Assembly (NCBI RefSeq): GCF_028606985.1
Contig: NZ_CP117416.1
Coordinates: 1,340,001-1,404,000 of the forward strand
DNA: 64,000 nt
From: Paenibacillus kyungheensis
Lineage (GTDB): Bacteria; Bacillota; Bacilli; Paenibacillales; Paenibacillaceae
Direction of reading: 5' to 3'
The position numbers and the translations under genes are program-made. The stretch's first letter is position 1; every line of letters starts with the position of its first letter. Of this stretch, positions 55,425 through 64,000 are shown piece by piece. The notes under the pieces were generated by a model. The model ran no database searches, was not told the origin of the DNA, and saw only the letters and a program-made list of their open reading frames with translations.

Positions 55425-55901
55425 TTAAAGCTTATTGTTCTTTTCTATTTCGGCTCTATTTCGGCGTATTAATAATAATGTTCCAAGTAACCCCAAAGAC
55501 AATCCGTATAATAAATGACCTGCTAACCAGTACCCGTAAGCCACTATATCAGTAATGTCTGGCACTCGATCAGACATCAATGTTAACGGAATAAATAAAA
55601 AAGAAGAGGCAATACCAATATATAGACCATACTTCCACGGATGCGGAGAAATTCGAATCCATATACTGTAGATCCAAGCAATAATGATTGCCACCACAAG
55701 ATGTAAAGCAAATTCAATCGGTTCAGGCAAACGTTCCGGTAAAAAAGGAACAAAATCGATATTCAATAAAAGTGTATAAACCAATGAACCAGTTGCATAT
55801 TGAACCCATTTCAAAAAGAATCCCAAAATAAACCCGCTAATCAAGCCCAACAGCAATGCATACGTGAACTCGACGATCCATATCCGATTCTGCTTTATCA
55901 T
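55425..55901 (-). CDS. Hypothetical four-helix membrane protein
   Basis: 158 residues with four predicted membrane helices (about 10-32, 63-83, 91-110, 120-146) and a charged C-terminal tail RRNRAEIEKNNKL. Layout and the WIRISPHPWKYGLYIG loop recall small conserved Bacillales membrane proteins such as YqhR, but this match is from memory and weak. ATG 55901 reads from a gap of about 470 bases shared with tkt. Function unknown. Confidence 0.7.
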   Translation of the reverse strand: MIKQNRIWIVEFTYALLLGLISGFILGFFLKWVQYATGSLVYTLLLNIDFVPFLPERLPEPIEFALHLVVAIIIAWIYSIWIRISPHPWKYGLYIGIASSFLFIPLTLMSDRVPDITDIVAYGYWLAGHLLYGLSLGLLGTLLLIRRNRAEIEKNNKL

Positions 55902-56274
55902 GAAAACCTCATTTCTTTAGCGCTTAAAATTAATGGCGCGACTGAATGTCATAAAATCAAGTAATAATTTTTGCAACGTACATTATGTTGAACGATCGCT
56001 TATCCGTATATTATTACCACTAGCAAAAATAGTTCCTAACACACAATAGTTAATAACAGACAATATTTACTAACAGCTATAACAACAGACTAGCCGGAAT
56101 AACAGGCGAAATACCCTAAAATAAAACGTGTTTTTCTAAAACTAAATGCGTAACTTCCTTTTCGTTATAGCCAGTTTGGGTATAAATAAGGATGAAGTTA
56201 AATAACGTTCTGGCAAACTTCTCAAACAAGTGTTACAATGGTTGAAGGCTAATAAGTCAAATTGAAAGACTCAA

Positions 56275-56366
56275 GAGGATTTATTTCATTTGCGACTTTG
56301 CTAAGATCTGATATTCAGATGAAATAGAATCTCAAGCACCTCGCTTTACCAAGAAGAATGAGGAGG
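56275..56366 (+). promoter_or_regulatory. Structured leader of the transketolase gene
   Basis: TACAAT at 56234-56239 with TGGCAA 17 bp upstream is the best promoter pair. The leader then holds GAGGATTTATTTCAT, which pairs with ATGAAATAGAATC (56319-56331), and a perfect inner hairpin ATCTGA-TAT-TCAGAT (56306-56320) that competes for shared bases. CCTC at 56339-56342 can pair with GAGG at 56275 or with the SD GAGGAGG (56360-56366). The segment 55902-56210 shows nothing else I can identify. Confidence 0.4.
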
Positions 56367-56372
56367 ATTAAC

Positions 56373-58433
56373 ATGACTGACAAGAAACAAGAGCAAGAAC
56401 AAAGTATAAGTAAATCAGAGAACTCCAACGTGGACAATCTGGCGATTTCAACAATCCGTACGCTTTCTATCGATGCTATCGAGAAAGCTAATTCCGGACA
56501 TCCTGGTATGCCGATGGGTTCTGCACCAATGGGCTACCAATTATTTGCTAAAACAATGACACATAACCCGGCTAATCCTACTTGGATCAACCGTGACCGT
56601 TTTGTACTTTCTGCTGGACATGGTTCTATGCTATTGTACAGCTTGCTACACCTTTCAGGCTATGGCTTGGAAATGGACGAAATCAAACAGTTCCGTCAAT
56701 GGGGCAGTAAAACTCCAGGTCACCCTGAGTTTGGTCATACTGTTGGTGTTGATGCTACAACTGGACCTCTAGGTCAAGGTGTAGGTATGGCTGTAGGTAT
56801 GGCGATTGCTGAAGCTCATTTGGCAGCGACTTACAACAAAGGCAACTTTAATGTTGTTGATCACTTCACATACGCTATCTGTGGTGATGGCGATATGATG
56901 GAAGGCGTTTCTAGTGAAGCAGCTTCTATGGCTGGTCATATGAAATTAGGTAAATTGATCATGATGTACGATTCCAATGATATTACATTGGATGGTAAAG
57001 CAGGTCTTTCTTTCTCTGAGAATGTAGAAGACCGTTATAAAGCTTATGGATGGCAAGTGATTCGTGTAGAAGACGGTAACGATCTTCCTGCACTTGCAGC
57101 TGCTTTGGAAGAAGCAAAAGCTGATCTTTCTCGTCCAACATTGATCGAAGTAAAAACAGTGATCGGTTACGGTAGCCCGAACAAACAGGGTATCGGCGGT
57201 CACGGTGGTACTCACGGTTCTCCACTAGGTTCTGCTGAAGCGAAATTGACTAAAGCAGCTTACGAGTGGACATACGAAGAAGATTTCTACGTACCAGACG
57301 AAGTTCGTGAATATTTCGCTAAAGTAAAAGAGCGTGGTGTAGAAGCGAACAATGCATGGAACGAGAAATTTGCTGAGTACAAAAAAGCAAACCCTGAATT
57401 AGCTGCTCAATTCGAAACAGTTATCGCTGGCGAATTAAGCGAAGGATGGGACAAAGAACTTCCTCATTACACTACAGAAGACAAAGCAGTTTCTACTCGT
57501 GTAGCTTCTGGTAATGCTTTGAATGGTCTAATCAATGGTGTTCCTCAATTAGCAGGCGGTTCTGCTGACCTTGAGAGTTCAACAATGACTCACCTAAATG
57601 GTCTAGACAGCTTTACTCCTCAAAGTTATGCTGGTCGTAACATCTATTACGGAGTACGTGAATTCGGTATGGCTGCGGCAATGAACGGTATTGCTCTTCA
57701 TACAGGCGTTAAAATCTTTGGTGGTACATTCTTCGTATTTACAGATTACTTGCGTCCTGCTGTACGTTTGGCTGCTCTTATGGGATTGCCTGTAACGTAT
57801 GTATTGACTCATGATAGTATTGCTGTTGGTGAAGATGGTCCTACCCACGAACCAATCGAGCAATTGGCTTCTCTACGCATCATTCCAGGTTTGACAGTGA
57901 TTCGTCCAGCTGATGGTAACGAAACTTCTGCTGCTTGGGCTCATGCTATGGAAAACCAAAAAGGCCCTATCGCGCTTGTATTGACTCGTCAAAACTTGCC
58001 GATCTTGCCAGGTACTGTAGAACATTCTCGTCAAAACATCAAAAAAGGTGCTTATGTGGTATCTGATGCTAAAGCGGGACAACCAGTAGCACAATTGATT
58101 GCAACAGGTTCTGAAGTACAATTGGCTGTTCGTGCTCAAGAAGCACTAGCATCTGAAGGTATCGAAGTACGTGTTATCAGTATGCCAAGCTGGGAATTGT
58201 TCGAACAACAAGACCAAGCTTACAAAGATTCTGTATTGTTGCCTGATGTTAAACCACGTCTTGCAATCGAAATGGCTCAAACTTTCGGTTGGGAACGTTA
58301 TGTGGGTGACAAAGGTGGAATTATCGGAATTACAACTTTCGGTGCTTCTGCTCCAGGAGATCGCGTAATGGCTGAATATGGCTTTACTGTTGAGAACGTT
58401 GTTCAACATGTTAAAGGTCTATTGTCTAAATAA
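56373..58433 (+). CDS. tkt: Transketolase
   Basis: Thiamine-diphosphate enzyme of the pentose phosphate pathway, 686 residues. Signatures: [47 protein letters not shown], and the TPP motif [32 protein letters not shown]. The central pyrimidine domain has the catalytic Glu in [19 protein letters not shown], and the C-terminal domain is complete. ATG 56373 is 6 nt after GAGGAGG. Strong codon choice and SD fit high expression. Confidence 0.96.
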   Translation: MTDKKQEQEQSISKSENSNVDNLAISTIRTLSIDAIEKANSGHPGMPMGSAPMGYQLFAKTMTHNPANPTWINRDRFVLSAGHGSMLLYSLLHLSGYGLEMDEIKQFRQWGSKTPGHPEFGHTVGVDATTGPLGQGVGMAVGMAIAEAHLAATYNKGNFNVVDHFTYAICGDGDMMEGVSSEAASMAGHMKLGKLIMMYDSNDITLDGKAGLSFSENVEDRYKAYGWQVIRVEDGNDLPALAAALEEAKADLSRPTLIEVKTVIGYGSPNKQGIGGHGGTHGSPLGSAEAKLTKAAYEWTYEEDFYVPDEVREYFAKVKERGVEANNAWNEKFAEYKKANPELAAQFETVIAGELSEGWDKELPHYTTEDKAVSTRVASGNALNGLINGVPQLAGGSADLESSTMTHLNGLDSFTPQSYAGRNIYYGVREFGMAAAMNGIALHTGVKIFGGTFFVFTDYLRPAVRLAALMGLPVTYVLTHDSIAVGEDGPTHEPIEQLASLRIIPGLTVIRPADGNETSAAWAHAMENQKGPIALVLTRQNLPILPGTVEHSRQNIKKGAYVVSDAKAGQPVAQLIATGSEVQLAVRAQEALASEGIEVRVISMPSWELFEQQDQAYKDSVLLPDVKPRLAIEMAQTFGWERYVGDKGGIIGITTFGASAPGDRVMAEYGFTVENVVQHVKGLLSK

Positions 58434-58449
58434 TTATAAAGTACTGTTA

Positions 58450-58492
58450 AAGGTGCAGAAGTTGGCAAAGCGCCATTTCTGCACCTTTTTAT
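58450..58492 (+). terminator. Terminator after tkt
   Basis: AAGGTGCAGAA with TTCTGCACCTT around a 14-base loop containing TTGGC/GCGCCA-type pairs, then T. Confidence 0.9.
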
Positions 58493-58545
58493 AACTATTT
58501 CTAGGTCTGTATTTCAAATGATGAGCAGGGGAGCGGTCTGAATTT

Positions 58546-58857
58546 ATGACGCAATTAGAACAGGTTACAGTAATCAAAGAAGCTAATATTTATTATGAAG
58601 GCAAAGTAACAAGCCGTGCTGTGATTTTGCCAGATGGTAGCAAAATTACGTTAGGGATTATGTTGCCGGGCTCTTATGAATTTGGAACAGATCAACACGA
58701 AACGATGGAAATTCTGTCCGGTGAACTTCGTGTCCTGTTACCAGATACCGAAGAATGGTTAGATATTAAAGGACAGGCAACATTTGAAGTGCCTGCTCAT
58801 ACCAAGTTCAAACTTGAAATTGCTGTGGTTACTGATTATTGTTGCTCTTATGCTTAA
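58546..58857 (+). CDS. ppnP: Pyrimidine/purine nucleoside phosphorylase
   Basis: 103-residue cupin-fold enzyme of the PpnP (YaiE, UPF0345) family that cleaves several nucleosides with phosphate to base and ribose 1-phosphate. Conserved blocks: YYEGKVTSRAVILPDGSKITLGIMLPGSYEF, ETMEILSGELRVLLPD, FEVPAHTKFKLEI. It lies 112 bases after tkt, beyond a terminator; ribose-1-P made here could feed the pentose phosphate pathway. SD GGGGAG is about 11-14 nt upstream of ATG. Confidence 0.92.
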   Translation: MTQLEQVTVIKEANIYYEGKVTSRAVILPDGSKITLGIMLPGSYEFGTDQHETMEILSGELRVLLPDTEEWLDIKGQATFEVPAHTKFKLEIAVVTDYCCSYA

Positions 58858-58890
58858 TAGCAATATAGTTAGTACAAAAAGTAGATCGTA

Positions 58891-58938
58891 AAAAAAGGCA
58901 AGCTCATCAGTATAGATTATACTGAGAACTTACCCTTT
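58891..58938. terminator. Terminator between ppnP and the dehydrogenase gene
   Basis: An imperfect stem AAGG-AAG-CAGTATA with TATACTG-CTT-CCTT, with A- and T-runs on both sides. Confidence 0.75.
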
Positions 58939-59025
58939 TCATGCGTAATCAAGTGATCCATCACCTGTGCGATACATCATGCGAAAGACAATGAAATACC
59001 GTTATACTGTACTATGGATATAGGA

Positions 59026-59922
59026 TTACAGCTCTTTGCCGTTGATCGTTTGACCGATCCATTCTTCATAGCATTTAGCGATAACAGAAAGATCGTCATC
59101 ACCATAGCCTTTGGTTTGACCGATCTGGAACATACTTTTTGCCAGATTTAGCATGGGCGAAGGGACACCGTTGGTATCGTTAAGCACAGAGGCAAGTTTG
59201 AGGTCTTTGAGCATTAATGCTAATGAAAATTGGTTGGTGTAATCACCATCGATAATTTTTTGACCTTTGAGTTCAGCTGTGCGACTGCCGGCTGCGCCCA
59301 TACGTACCAGTTCATAAAATGCCGATGGATCGATCCCGCCTTTGGCTGCTACAGCAAAAGCTTCAGCAAGAGCAACCGTATGAATACCTACGATCGTATT
59401 ATGAGCAAGTTTGGCAGTTGCACCGCTACCGTTAGCACCCATTGGAATGACTTTGCGACCTAGTGTCTCAAATACATCTTGATGAGCATCAATAACGTGT
59501 GGGTCACCGCCAACCATAAATACAAGTGTTCCATCAATAGCAGCAGGCTCACTACCGGTTACAGGAGCATCTAGAAATTGACCACCTTTGTCTGTAATCG
59601 AAGTGGCTAATTGTTTGACAAGTGATGGAGAAATGGTACTGCAATCCATAACGGTTAATCCGTTTTGGACAGCATTTAAAATACCATCTTCACCTTCGTA
59701 CACATCAACAATCGAAGCATCATCACTAATGATCGTGATCACCATATCTTGATCTGTAGCGGCTTCACGCGGAGTATGTACTTGATGGGCTCCTTGTTGA
59801 ACTAGAGATTCTGCTTTGGATGCTGTACGATTGTATACAGTTAAGGTATAACCTGCTTTGAGCAAATTGGCTGCCATAGGTAGACCCATCGTGCCAAGGC
59901 CAATAAATCCGATTTTTTTCAT
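59026..59922 (-). CDS. NAD(P)-dependent beta-hydroxyacid dehydrogenase
   Basis: 298 residues of the 3-hydroxyisobutyrate dehydrogenase/tartronate-semialdehyde reductase family. N-terminal GLGTMGLPMAANLLKAGY binds the dinucleotide; DAPVTGSEPAAIDGTL is the substrate motif, and the catalytic Lys lies in AKLAHNT near 168. Members include GarR, YkwC and YfjR; the substrate (3-hydroxyisobutyrate, tartronate semialdehyde or succinic semialdehyde) cannot be fixed. Normal length. ATG 59922 has GGAGGAA about 7 nt upstream. Divergent from pgi. Confidence 0.92.
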   Translation of the reverse strand: MKKIGFIGLGTMGLPMAANLLKAGYTLTVYNRTASKAESLVQQGAHQVHTPREAATDQDMVITIISDDASIVDVYEGEDGILNAVQNGLTVMDCSTISPSLVKQLATSITDKGGQFLDAPVTGSEPAAIDGTLVFMVGGDPHVIDAHQDVFETLGRKVIPMGANGSGATAKLAHNTIVGIHTVALAEAFAVAAKGGIDPSAFYELVRMGAAGSRTAELKGQKIIDGDYTNQFSLALMLKDLKLASVLNDTNGVPSPMLNLAKSMFQIGQTKGYGDDDLSVIAKCYEEWIGQTINGKEL

Positions 59923-60047
59923 AGCTTGATTTCCTCCATATCGTAAGTGAGTTAGAACATCTATACTTATCCATTTAGTGTAGCATGTTCACTAGCACAT
60001 TGGGTATGGGACCGTATCATAATTTATTTTGGGAGGGTAACAATATT

Positions 60048-61403
60048 ATGGCTAAAACAGTTAAATTTGATTACAGTAACGCTCTTTCTTTTGTCGCTCA
60101 ACACGAAGTGGATTATTTTGCAGAGCCGATTCGTTTGGCTCACGAACAATTGCATAACGGCACAGGCGCAGGTTCTGATTTCTTAGGATGGATTGATTTG
60201 CCTACAGCTTACGATAAAGAAGAATTTGCTCGCATTCAAAAAGCAGCAGCAAAAATTCAAAGCGATTCCGAAGTATTGATCGTTATCGGTATTGGTGGTT
60301 CGTACTTAGGTGCTCGTGCAGCGATCGAAATGTTAACTCATTCGTTCTATAACACACTACCTAAAGACAAACGCAAAACGCCTGAAATTTATTTCGCTGG
60401 TAACAACATCAGTTCTACGTATGTAAACCAATTGCTTGAAAATATTGAAGGTAAAGATTTCTCTGTGAATGTTATCTCCAAATCAGGTACAACAACAGAG
60501 CCAGCAATTGCTTTCCGTATTTTCCGCGCAGAACTTGAGAAAAAATATGGTAAAGAAGAAGCGAAAAAACGCATCTATGCAACAACTGACCGTGCAAAAG
60601 GCGCTTTGAAAACATTGGCTGATGCAGAAGGTTACGAAACATTCGTGATTCCTGATGATGTTGGTGGACGTTACTCTGTATTGACTCCTGTAGGATTGTT
60701 GCCTATCGCTACAGCAGGTATCAATATTGAAGAAATGATGCAAGGTGCAGCAGACGCAGCGAAAGAATACAGCAATCCTAATGTTGCTGAAAACGAAAGC
60801 TACCAATATGCAGCAGTGCGTAATGCTCTATACCGTAAAGGTAAAGCGATCGAAATTCTAGTTAACTATGAGCCTTCGTTACACTTTGTATCTGAATGGT
60901 GGAAACAACTATTCGGCGAAAGTGAAGGTAAAGACTTCAAAGGTATCTTCCCAGCAGCTGTAGATTTCTCAACAGACTTGCACTCTATGGGTCAATTTAT
61001 CCAAGACGGTAGCCGTAACATTTTCGAAACAGTAGTACAAGTTGAAAATGTAGCTAGTCATATTACGATCGAATCGGATCCAGATGACTTGGATGGCTTG
61101 AACTTCTTAACAGGCAAAACACTTGATTTTGTAAACAAAAAAGCATTCCAGGGTACATTGCTTGCTCATACTGATGGTCAAGTACCTAACTTGATTGTAA
61201 ATATTCAAGATCAAACACCGTATTCTTTCGGATACCTTGTGTATTTCTTTGAAAAAGCTTGCGGAATCAGCGGTTACTTGTCAGGTGTAAATCCATTTGA
61301 CCAAGAAGGCGTAGAAGCTTACAAAAAGAATATGTTTGCATTGCTAGGTAAACCAGGATTTGAAAAACAAAAAGCAGAACTTGAAGCAAGACTTTCCGAA
61401 TAA
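60048..61403 (+). CDS. pgi: Glucose-6-phosphate isomerase
   Basis: Glycolytic enzyme interconverting glucose-6-P and fructose-6-P, 451 residues, short Bacillus-type form. [17 protein letters not shown] binds phosphate, and [33 protein letters not shown] and [12 protein letters not shown] are the signature blocks. ATG 60048 is 10 nt after GGGAGGG and begins the family sequence; an upstream ATG would add an unlikely 21-residue leader. Strong codon preference, like tkt. Confidence 0.96.
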   Translation: MAKTVKFDYSNALSFVAQHEVDYFAEPIRLAHEQLHNGTGAGSDFLGWIDLPTAYDKEEFARIQKAAAKIQSDSEVLIVIGIGGSYLGARAAIEMLTHSFYNTLPKDKRKTPEIYFAGNNISSTYVNQLLENIEGKDFSVNVISKSGTTTEPAIAFRIFRAELEKKYGKEEAKKRIYATTDRAKGALKTLADAEGYETFVIPDDVGGRYSVLTPVGLLPIATAGINIEEMMQGAADAAKEYSNPNVAENESYQYAAVRNALYRKGKAIEILVNYEPSLHFVSEWWKQLFGESEGKDFKGIFPAAVDFSTDLHSMGQFIQDGSRNIFETVVQVENVASHITIESDPDDLDGLNFLTGKTLDFVNKKAFQGTLLAHTDGQVPNLIVNIQDQTPYSFGYLVYFFEKACGISGYLSGVNPFDQEGVEAYKKNMFALLGKPGFEKQKAELEARLSE

Positions 61404-61436
61404 GTGACTTTAAGTTAAAATAGAATAAATCAATAC

Positions 61437-61482
61437 GAGAAAGCAGTTCTTTGACAGTGATGTCAGGGAACTGCTTTCTTGA
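61437..61482 (+). terminator. Hairpin terminator after pgi
   Basis: GAAAGCAGTTC with GAACTGCTTTC and an inner TGACA/TGTCA stem; the T-run is short (TTCTTG), so efficiency may be modest. Confidence 0.7.
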
Positions 61483-61594
61483 TACTTAAATATAGTGTAT
61501 TATATCTTTGGAAACACAAGCGCTATTCTGCGTTACATACATCCAGCATCATAGCAGAATAGTACAGTGTCTAATGAATAAAGTGGGGATTAAA

Positions 61595-62236
61595 ATGGAT
61601 AAGCCTGAACGGTATCGTACAGTAAAGCAAGAAGGTGTCAAAGAAATCGTGATCAAAAAATCTCGTTTTCTAGGGCATGTGATGCCTGTACAAAATGAAG
61701 AAGAAGCGATTGCTTTTATAGAACGAATTAAAAAGCAACACTGGAATGCAACTCATAATTGTTCTGCTTACTTGATTGGTTCGCGTGCAGAAATACAACG
61801 TCAATCAGATGATGGAGAACCAAGCGGTACAGCAGGCAAGCCGATTTTGGAGGTGATCAAAAATCAGCAACTTCAAGATGTAGCGATTGTAGTCACTCGT
61901 TATTTTGGAGGGATTATGTTAGGCGCAGGTGGATTGATTCGTGCGTATACAGACGGCGCTGTAGCGGCGATTGAAGCAGGGGAAGCAATTACTCGTATAC
62001 TTCATCAAGAAGTTGCAGTAGAATTGGATTACACCTGGCTCGGCAAAGTAGAAAATGAATTGCGAAATCGCGGTATTCGCACAGCCGAGACTGATTTTAC
62101 CGATAAAGTGATTATGAATTGCTTACCTGTTGCAAGTGAAGCCGAAGCATTCAAAGCATGGATCACTGATATTACGCAGGGACAATCTGTGATCACTGAA
62201 GGTGAACAGCGTTACTTTATCGAAGCTGCATTTTGA
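61595..62236 (+). CDS. yvyE: YigZ/YvyE (IMPACT) family protein
   Basis: 213 residues. An N-terminal IMPACT domain (about 20-125: KSRFLGHVMPVQNEEEAIAFIERIKKQHWNATHNCSAYLIG, DDGEPSGTAGKPILEVI, ATRYFGGIMLGAGGLIRAY) is followed by a C-terminal DUF1949 domain. This matches YvyE of B. subtilis (about 217 residues). The family is linked to translation or proline metabolism, without a settled reaction. ATG 61595 follows GTGGGGAT, a weak SD. Confidence 0.9.
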   Translation: MDKPERYRTVKQEGVKEIVIKKSRFLGHVMPVQNEEEAIAFIERIKKQHWNATHNCSAYLIGSRAEIQRQSDDGEPSGTAGKPILEVIKNQQLQDVAIVVTRYFGGIMLGAGGLIRAYTDGAVAAIEAGEAITRILHQEVAVELDYTWLGKVENELRNRGIRTAETDFTDKVIMNCLPVASEAEAFKAWITDITQGQSVITEGEQRYFIEAAF

Positions 62237-62274
62237 ATCAGACTATGCAAAATGCTTGAAGGAGAATCGTAATC

Positions 62275-62856
62275 ATGGCACGAAGAGCGGTAGAACAAGA
62301 ATTATCCAGAGAAAGAATTCTCGAAGCTGCCAGACATCTGTTCGTCACCAAAGGATATCGGGCAATTTCAATGCGTAGTATTGGTCAACATTTGGGGTAT
62401 AGTCATGGTTCGTTGTACTATCATTTTAAAGAAAAAGCAGAATTGTTTTATGCGATTGTGATGGAAGATTTTGATCATCTATGTGTGTTATTTAGAGAAG
62501 TCAAAGACAAACCTGAACATGGGGAATGGAGCAAAGTAGAGCTTTTGTTGATCGAATTTATTCGGTTCGGGCTGGATAATGCGCATCAGTATGAAATTAT
62601 GTTTATGACACGAGATGAAGAGTTGTTAAGTTATTGTCGTGCAGAACAAGCACGATGTTTTGATTTATTTGCTTCTATTATCCGTCAATCTATGAACACA
62701 TCCAATCATACGGCTGAAGCAATGAATACTGTGCCATTGAGTTTATTTTTATCGATTCATGGTTTTATTTCGTATTATATTCAAGATCGTGTTGGATATG
62801 ATGAAATTAAGCCAGCTGTTATTGCCCATGTCAAGACATTATGTCGTGTACTGTGA
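62275..62856 (+). CDS. TetR-family transcriptional regulator
   Basis: 193 residues. The TetR DNA-binding domain spans about 14-60 (RILEAARHLFVTKGYRAISMRSIGQHLGYSHGSLYYHFKEKAELFYAI). The C-terminal domain has FIRFGLDNAHQYEIMFM and a helix with LSIHGFISYYIQDRVG, the TetR_C/WHG-like pattern of fatty-acid or multidrug-related regulators. SD GAAGGAGA before ATG 62275. The gene is 38 bases after yvyE. No palindromic operator is obvious next to it, so its target is unknown. Confidence 0.88.
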   Translation: MARRAVEQELSRERILEAARHLFVTKGYRAISMRSIGQHLGYSHGSLYYHFKEKAELFYAIVMEDFDHLCVLFREVKDKPEHGEWSKVELLLIEFIRFGLDNAHQYEIMFMTRDEELLSYCRAEQARCFDLFASIIRQSMNTSNHTAEAMNTVPLSLFLSIHGFISYYIQDRVGYDEIKPAVIAHVKTLCRVL

Positions 62857-63030
62857 AGGGACAATACAATGATTGCTTATACAAATAAGAATCAGGTCAC
62901 TGATTCAAAGCAAGCGGGATTATATCTGCATACTTTAAGACTTTCCCTTGTCAAAACGGTAATCCCCTATAGTAAATTCATGTATCGCTATAGACACTAC
63001 ACACATGACGGGGTAACAATGTATCATGCC

Positions 63031-63075
63031 AAAAGGCGATTTATCCACAATATATATATGGATAGATCGCCTTTT
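63031..63075. terminator. Bidirectional terminator between tetR and yjbQ
   Basis: AAAAGGCGATTTATCC with GGATAGATCGCCTTTT, 14 paired bases (one mismatch) and a 13-base loop. Confidence 0.88.
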
Positions 63076-63079
63076 GTAA

Positions 63080-63484
63080 TTAACCTGCTATAATTTTGAC
63101 CATATATTCACGCTTGCGAGGACCATCGAATTCACAGAAGTAAATGCCTTGCCAGCGTCCAAGTAACATACGACCTTCTTGAATAATAACGGTCTGTGAA
63201 GGGCCGGTCGTAATTGATTTTAGATGGGAAGCTGTGTTGCCTTCCATATGACGGTATTTCGGATGTTCCCATGGATAGACTTCATCCAATCGCATAATCA
63301 CATCATGCTTTACATCAGGATCAGCATTTTCATTGATTGCTATGCCTGCGGTTGTATGTGGACAATAGATCACGACAATACCTTCTTGTACTCCGCTTTG
63401 CGTAATCAAAGAAGACACATCACGCGTAATATCTCTCATTGCATCACGTTTACTCGTTGAAATGGGCAATGTATACAGCATCAT
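63080..63484 (-). CDS. yjbQ: YjbQ family (UPF0047) protein
   Basis: 134 residues of the conserved YjbQ family; E. coli YjbQ has weak thiamine-phosphate synthase activity in vitro. Conserved blocks: REGIVVIYCPHTTAGIAINENADPDVKHDV, GNTASHLKSITTGPSQTVIIQEGRMLLGRWQGIYFCEFDGPRKR. The His/Glu/Asp residues form the metal pocket. ATG 63484 has GAAGGAAT upstream. Physiological role unclear. It ends beside the shared terminator. Confidence 0.92.
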   Translation of the reverse strand: MMLYTLPISTSKRDAMRDITRDVSSLITQSGVQEGIVVIYCPHTTAGIAINENADPDVKHDVIMRLDEVYPWEHPKYRHMEGNTASHLKSITTGPSQTVIIQEGRMLLGRWQGIYFCEFDGPRKREYMVKIIAG

Positions 63485-63784
63485 TATTCCTTCTTTCTCT
63501 GCTTTTTTTCAAATTGGATATTCAACGATTATTATTTTACATATATAGACAAAATATTGCGAAAATTGATCTGAAATCAGATCGCAAAATAAGTGACTAT
63601 CTACTTCTGTATTACCCATTTTGCACGAAATGCTTATCATATCAATACATTTAACACTATTAACCATTTTGACAAAAAGTACTCTTTTAATTGACGGTAG
63701 GCATAACAATTTGCTAAAGTATTGCTAAGATTTAAAGCCGAGTATACTAATAGGAAATAAAGGTTAAAGCAAAGGAGTCATATC
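63485..63784. other. Divergent gap upstream of cysT
   Basis: 300 AT-rich bases. TTGACA occurs at 63668, and AAAGGAG is at 63771-63777. No riboswitch (S-box) or T-box fold is evident, and a CymR-like pattern near 63750 is too weak to call. Confidence 0.4.
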
Positions 63785-64000
63785 GTGAATAGTACATTGC
63801 TGCGTCATAAAGGATGGACTTGGGGATTTCGCTCTACCGTATTATTGTATTTTCTACTATTGATTGTACTACCGATTGCAGGAGTGTATGTGAACTCATT
63901 TTCAGAAGGTTGGGCAGCATTTGTACAGAATATCAGTGATCCTATCGCATGGAAAGCTGTTCTATTAACCTTAAAATTAGCGCTGATTGCTACGCTTATT
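63785..64000 (+). CDS. cysT: Sulfate ABC transporter permease, N-terminal part
   Basis: The first 72 codons of a permease gene that runs off the window. It reads MNSTLLRHKGWTWGFR, a hydrophobic helix STVLLYFLLLIVLPIAGVYV, then NSFSEGWAAF and DPIAWKAVLLTLKLALIATLI, which match CysT (CysU) of the sulfate/thiosulfate importer. GTG 63785 is 7 nt after AAAGGAG. The partner permease and ATPase genes are expected just outside the window. Confidence 0.85.
   Translation, partial: MNSTLLRHKGWTWGFRSTVLLYFLLLIVLPIAGVYVNSFSEGWAAFVQNISDPIAWKAVLLTLKLALIATLI

Noticed and set aside
62869-63093. A 74-codon open frame after the TetR gene
   Set aside because: It runs through a strong bidirectional terminator, has no SD and codes for no recognisable sequence.
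63748-63766. CymR-like sequence before cysT
   Set aside because: The match to the recalled consensus is too loose to separate from AT-rich background.

Overview
The window looks like a chromosomal segment of a low-GC Firmicute, most likely a Paenibacillus or close relative. This is inferred from gene content and signals: purine-rich Shine-Dalgarno sites, frequent TTG/GTG starts, Bacillus-type families (EndoA/EndoAI, GbsR, PerR/Fur logic, YvyE, NucB), a perfect Bacillus-style cre site, and intrinsic terminators after most transcription units. I see no rRNA, CRISPR array, IS element or integrase. I read 59 protein genes (one cut by the right edge) and six tRNA genes.

Layout. 0.1-0.8 kb: a NucB-type nuclease and a 52-residue membrane peptide. 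0.9-4.9 kb: an OpuA glycine-betaine ABC transporter divergent from a GbsR-type repressor, with symmetrical operator candidates on the opuA promoter. 5.2-12.1 kb: two tandem paralogous secreted subtilases of about 1080 residues sharing a conserved upstream box. 12.2-20.7 kb: arabinan/arabinoxylan use, with two GH51 arabinofuranosidases, an AraNPQ-type sugar importer, an ArsR-type regulator and a perfect cre site. 20.9-22.6 kb: a TetR regulator (apparently leaderless) and an SDR enzyme, each with the same operator. 22.9-26.3 kb: fur behind a PerR-like box, then an SPFH/zinc-ribbon membrane operon with an ECF-like promoter.

26.6-36.1 kb: alr, endoAI-endoA, tex and sprT, then tRNA-Asn and tRNA-Ser, a DeoR/HAD pair, and tRNA-Glu, -Lys and -Leu(GAG). 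Two Xre-type regulators follow, then a second identical tRNA-Leu(GAG). From memory this order follows the Bacillus subtilis dal-ndoA-ydcI-ydcK-trnS region, but the sigB module is absent, and the duplicated tRNA-Leu lies where ICEBs1 integrates in B. subtilis. 36.2-38.5 kb: peroxide defence (Gpx, Ohr), a small Cys-rich protein and a DCC thiol oxidoreductase. 38.6-39.8 kb: an exported beta-propeller protein.

40.1-51.5 kb: a complete monoderm Tad/Flp pilus operon (TadZ, A, B, C, Flp1-like pilin, two TadE-like pseudopilins, a large TadG-like protein, TadV peptidase, a DUF6382/FHA membrane protein). It sits behind a promoter, a short leader and a very strong terminator that looks like an attenuator. 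51.6-64 kb: housekeeping genes (epimerase, Nfo, PurU, transketolase, PpnP, a HIBADH-type dehydrogenase, Pgi, YvyE, TetR, YjbQ) and the start of cysT.

The strongest candidates for new biology are the Tad operon with its terminator-gated leader and shared pilin leader sequence, the tRNA-Leu duplication around two phage-type regulators, the SPFH/zinc-ribbon operon, and the leaderless TetR switch.
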